Origin: Spirochaetaceae bacterium
Lineage (GTDB): Bacteria > Spirochaetota > Spirochaetia > DSM-2461
Assembly (NCBI GenBank): GCA_016342385.1
Contig: JAEINM010000125.1
Location: 1-9,954 of the forward strand
Direction: 5' to 3'
Length of the DNA stretch: 9,954 nt
Below are positions 7,275 through 9,954 of this stretch, piece by piece (the first letter of the stretch is position 1; each line of letters opens with the position of its first letter). The position numbers and the translations under genes are program-made. A model generated the notes under the pieces. The model worked only from the letters and a program-made list of their open reading frames with translations. It had not been told where the DNA came from and did not search any database.

Positions 7275-7276
7275 CT
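7212..7276 (-). repeat. REP-like inverted repeat pair between acsB and acsC
   Basis: Two GC-rich palindromic units face each other across about ten bases: 7212-7239 (core CCCCTAAAGGGG, 7224-7235) and 7250-7276 (core CCCCCTTTAGGGGG, 7253-7266). Each can fold alone. Alternatively the outer arms AGCCCCTAAA (7213-7222) and TTTAGGGGGCT (7258-7268) can pair into one long stem, which on the minus strand is followed by TTTATT. The arrangement resembles REP doublets (REPINs) spread by REP-associated tyrosine transposases, and similar AGTCCCCTTTAGGGG elements are, to my recollection, common in several bacterial phyla. The outer end overlaps the last two bases of the acsB TAG stop. Confidence 0.75.
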
Positions 7277-9491
7277 AAAACATAGGATCCATTTCTAGTG
7301 CCGGATGAGATATCTGCTCGAGATAGGTCAGTAATTTATCTGGATCTTCCGCATTCTCCTCAGTGGCAATTTTATCAAAAAGATCACCTATTCCATTCTT
7401 TTCCAATCTCTCTTTTAATCTGTCCTGTATCTCCTCTTTCAATTGTCTGGACATCCAGACTATCCTCTTATGTCCTCCATCGGCCGAAATAAACTTACCG
7501 CTGCTGATATAGAGTTTCCCGATACCGATAAATCCCGGAACCTGGAGCCCCCCTCCAACCTGACCGGCCATTGTTGAAAAGGTCATCCCCACCGGTGTCA
7601 TACCCGTAAAATCACGGTCTACAATCATGACTCCATTAGCTTCTGGGACAATGGCGGCGATACATTCAAAACAGCCGCATGAAGTCATGGGATCTTCCAT
7701 CATGGAATAGGCATTGAATTTACTTAAGGTTCCATTGGATTTGACAGCAATGTAATCATTGACATTTTTCCATTGACCCTTAACAGGTTCCAGGCACTCT
7801 CCTTTGTCCACCGGTTCATTGGGACCGTGTTTATTTATCTGATAGGAAGCCTTGCTGTCGAGCCATGTATAGGCGCCGCAGAGTCCCAGTCTTTCAGGAG
7901 TGATCATACAAACGTGATTCGGCGCATAGGATTGACAGAGAGTACAGGAGTAAAATTGATCAACATCCTCATCAGTCATTCCTCCAATGCGGTCATCTCT
8001 ATCCGCGTAAACCTTTCTGGCAAGTTTATGCAGTTCTGCTACTTTGGCTCCATCGGTATAGAGTTTGATCTGTATTCTGTCGAGTATGGAAGAAAATTCA
8101 TTGTGCATTCTCGCCAGGACTATCTCTCCGAAATCCTTTACCCTGAAACCCTCTTTATGAGCTGTCTTACTGATTCTCAACCAGATAATCGCTCTCTGTC
8201 CCATATGAAATATCCCGTTGGCACAGGAGATAAACTCATGCATTCTTCTCTCGAGAACTGTTTCAAAGTCCTCCTGAAAATCACGGCCTGCCACTTCCAC
8301 CATCATGGCCAGAGGATAGGCCTCCCCTTCTTTCATATCTTCAATTTCCGGGCCGATCACCTCAATTTTTCCATCTTCAACTTCATCTATCGGTTTCATC
8401 AGAAGCAGCTCAAAAGCTTCGGAATATTTTCCACCGAACTGAACATACATATCCTCTTTCCGGACTCTCTCCCCTTCAAATCCCGCCCCATAGAGAACGG
8501 GAATGGGAATGTTTTCCACCTTCACAGTCAGGTCTCTCAGCTCTATGGCCCGGGGAATAATCTCATCTAATTTCACACCGGAGATAACATGCTCGTAATT
8601 ACAGATTCCCGTAGGCAGGATCTGGGGAATATTCACATCGGAAATAACCGGAAATCCGAAATTAATCGCACCAGCAGCCGTAGCGTATTTCTCATCGGTA
8701 ATCAGCTGATCTTTATCGGCATCCTTATCAGCCCCGAGAGCCATTACAAAAGCGTGAACCCTGTCATTGTTGTACATGAGGATCTCTTTAGTCGCTTTAA
8801 AAGTACCCGCTTCAATTCCACCAAATGTCATGGCCGACCGGGCAGCAAAATTCAGGGCATGAATAGCCGCAGTAATGTCATTGCCATAGGGAACGAGGAA
8901 ACAATCCCAGTTCATCTCAATCCCCTCTTCCGCCAGTTGATGGGCTATAGAACGGCCATTGGTATTTCCCGCTATAAACACGAGTATATTTTTCTCCTGC
9001 AGCTCCCTGATCAGTTTGACCGCCTGGGCATTGGTATCGGTACAGCCCACAATGGCGGCAAAACCGGGCATTCGTCCATCGACCAGTTTAATCCCCTGTG
9101 ATCTGAGAATATTGTCTCCGGAAAACCCCAGCCAGAAATCATCTTTCAGGTGATTCGGGTTCTTGTATTTCAGAGATTCAATAATCTCTTCGGCAATGAG
9201 AGTCGCCACACCGGAATCGAGGGTTTCCCCCAGATAGGGCAGCCAGTTTTTTTCCGAGGGGATATTACCCAGCAGTTTTTTCGCTTCCTGCAGGGAATAG
9301 TTCAGATCTCCCATCTGTTTTACCTGCTGTCCCAGAAACAGATACATTATGGGAAGGTAGTAGGCCGTATTGGGATAGGCAATAATCTCTTCTTTCCCGT
9401 ATTGTTTTATCGCAGCCTTCAGAGCCATCTCCGCTCTATTTACCATTTCATGTGCACCTCTAATCGCTGCTGTTGCAATTATTTTTGACAT
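7275..9491 (-). CDS. acsB: acetyl-CoA synthase (CODH/ACS alpha subunit)
   Basis: Makes acetyl-CoA from CO, CoA and the methyl group of CFeSP at the nickel-iron A-cluster. It has 738 residues, the bacterial full-length form with the N-terminal domain that docks to CO dehydrogenase and accepts CO through a tunnel; archaeal CdhC lacks it. The A-cluster ligands are all present: Cys516, Cys519, Cys528 and Cys538 for the [4Fe-4S] cube (the second expected to bridge to the proximal nickel), and the Cys605-Gly606-Cys607 motif (TSCGCFEC) that holds the distal nickel. The spacing equals that of the Moorella enzyme with an offset of ten. The glycine-rich GQVGGGLQVPGFIGIG segment near 643-658 is also typical. 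The ATG lies three bases after the stop of the upstream iron-sulfur gene, behind a GGGGGTG-type ribosome-binding site inside that gene's end. No CO dehydrogenase gene is adjacent in the visible sequence. Confidence 0.98.
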   Translation of the reverse strand: MSKIIATAAIRGAHEMVNRAEMALKAAIKQYGKEEIIAYPNTAYYLPIMYLFLGQQVKQMGDLNYSLQEAKKLLGNIPSEKNWLPYLGETLDSGVATLIAEEIIESLKYKNPNHLKDDFWLGFSGDNILRSQGIKLVDGRMPGFAAIVGCTDTNAQAVKLIRELQEKNILVFIAGNTNGRSIAHQLAEEGIEMNWDCFLVPYGNDITAAIHALNFAARSAMTFGGIEAGTFKATKEILMYNNDRVHAFVMALGADKDADKDQLITDEKYATAAGAINFGFPVISDVNIPQILPTGICNYEHVISGVKLDEIIPRAIELRDLTVKVENIPIPVLYGAGFEGERVRKEDMYVQFGGKYSEAFELLLMKPIDEVEDGKIEVIGPEIEDMKEGEAYPLAMMVEVAGRDFQEDFETVLERRMHEFISCANGIFHMGQRAIIWLRISKTAHKEGFRVKDFGEIVLARMHNEFSSILDRIQIKLYTDGAKVAELHKLARKVYADRDDRIGGMTDEDVDQFYSCTLCQSYAPNHVCMITPERLGLCGAYTWLDSKASYQINKHGPNEPVDKGECLEPVKGQWKNVNDYIAVKSNGTLSKFNAYSMMEDPMTSCGCFECIAAIVPEANGVMIVDRDFTGMTPVGMTFSTMAGQVGGGLQVPGFIGIGKLYISSGKFISADGGHKRIVWMSRQLKEEIQDRLKERLEKNGIGDLFDKIATEENAEDPDKLLTYLEQISHPALEMDPMF

Positions 9492-9494
9492 AAT

Positions 9495-9954
9495 TTACAC
9501 CCCCATAAAGGAATAATTTTTTTTTCTTCTGCAGCTGGGACAAAGGGACAAGATATCTTCCGTTACATTTATCTTTTCCTTCAATTGTTCCATCTGAACT
9601 TTTGTTCCCACCGGTTTACCGCAGTCGGAACAGAGAATCATGGGGAGATTTACACCCCACTCTTTTTTTATCAGATTATTTTTTTTCAGTTCAAACTCAA
9701 TAACACCCGTAGGGCAGACACTGACACAGGCCAGACAGCCGATACAAAGAGATGCGGCAATTTGATAGGGAGAAGTGACCTCTTTCCTGATCCCGCGCTG
9801 AGCTGTACCGATAGCATTGGCCCCAATAATTTCATTACAGACCCGGATACATAATCCGCAGAGAATGCAGTTGGACTCGCCCCCATCGACACTGGTAAAA
9901 GGTGATTTCTCAATGCCGTACAGGGCAGCCAGTGTTTTAATCGGTACTGATTCG
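9495..9954 (-). CDS. NuoG/HydA-like 4Fe-4S protein with cysteine-rich tail (partial, N terminus off window)
   Basis: The last 153 residues of a frame that is open to the right edge and ends with TAA at 9495-9497. It holds two four-cysteine ferredoxin motifs of C-x2-C-x2-C-x3-C form: CILCGLCIRVCNE and CIGCLACVSVCPTG. The first, with CNE rather than CP and followed by an RG box, is the form seen in NuoG and the N-terminal part of HydA and formate dehydrogenase alpha subunits. The 28 or so residues before it (LAALYGIEKSPF and on) also suit that family. After the clusters comes a tail with CSDCGKP and, near the end, CPSCRRKK: two Cys pairs that could bind zinc or iron, reminiscent of the HycF/HyfH tail. 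It probably passes low-potential electrons. The three-base gap to acsB suggests work with CODH/ACS, possibly as an electron link to CO dehydrogenase or to cofactor reduction. Partner and exact family cannot be settled without the N terminus. Confidence 0.8.
   Translation of the reverse strand, partial: ESVPIKTLAALYGIEKSPFTSVDGGESNCILCGLCIRVCNEIIGANAIGTAQRGIRKEVTSPYQIAASLCIGCLACVSVCPTGVIEFELKKNNLIKKEWGVNLPMILCSDCGKPVGTKVQMEQLKEKINVTEDILSLCPSCRRKKNYSFMGV

Noticed and set aside
7773..9488. Long plus-strand open frames opposite acsB (265, 170 and 112 residues).
   Set aside because: They are antisense to a fully convincing acetyl-CoA synthase, show no recognisable domain, and have the odd composition (rich in His, Ser, Phe and Arg) expected from reading the complement of coding sequence.
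9686..9913. A 75-residue minus-strand frame inside the iron-sulfur gene.
   Set aside because: The other minus-strand frame carries eight well-spaced cluster cysteines and ends just before acsB, so this one is an out-of-frame shadow.

Overview
The window carries most of the carbonyl branch of the Wood-Ljungdahl (reductive acetyl-CoA) pathway as one run of genes on the minus strand, transcribed from right to left. It points to a strictly anaerobic bacterium such as an acetogen, or another anaerobe that uses the pathway for carbon fixation or acetate oxidation. The acetyl-CoA synthase has the long N-terminal region of bacterial enzymes (738 residues), which argues against an archaeon. I cannot name the phylum from this sequence alone. 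By eye the base composition is moderate, and the leftmost gene is clearly more AT-rich than the rest.

Layout in transcription order (right to left): the C-terminal 153 residues of a NuoG/HydA-like iron-sulfur protein, cut by the right edge; acsB (acetyl-CoA synthase); a 136-base gap filled largely by a GC-rich, REP-like inverted repeat; acsC (large subunit of the corrinoid iron-sulfur protein, CFeSP); the reductive activator of CFeSP (RACo/AcsV type); a CooC/AcsF nickel-insertion ATPase; a short gap with a second, different hairpin and a direct repeat; acsD (CFeSP small subunit); acsE (methyltetrahydrofolate:CFeSP methyltransferase); a DUF3786 protein; and a GNAT acetyltransferase. A probable 3' end of a plus-strand gene touches the left edge.

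How they work together: AcsE moves the methyl group from methyltetrahydrofolate to the cobalt of CFeSP (AcsC-AcsD). AcsB joins that methyl group with CO and CoA to give acetyl-CoA. The activator re-reduces cobalt that has become oxidised, at the cost of ATP. The CooC/AcsF ATPase helps load nickel into AcsB or into CO dehydrogenase. Several junctions are tight or overlapping (3-base gap, 1-base overlap, 4-base ATGA overlap, 9-base gap, 4-base GTGA overlap), which supports co-transcription and translational coupling. CO dehydrogenase itself (acsA/cooS) and the methyl-branch genes are not in the window.

The core genes are intact and carry the expected metal ligands. The parts worth a second look are the repeat element that begins exactly at the acsB stop, the hairpin between cooC and acsD, the DUF3786 gene coupled to acsE, and the iron-sulfur protein with a cysteine-rich tail immediately upstream of acsB.
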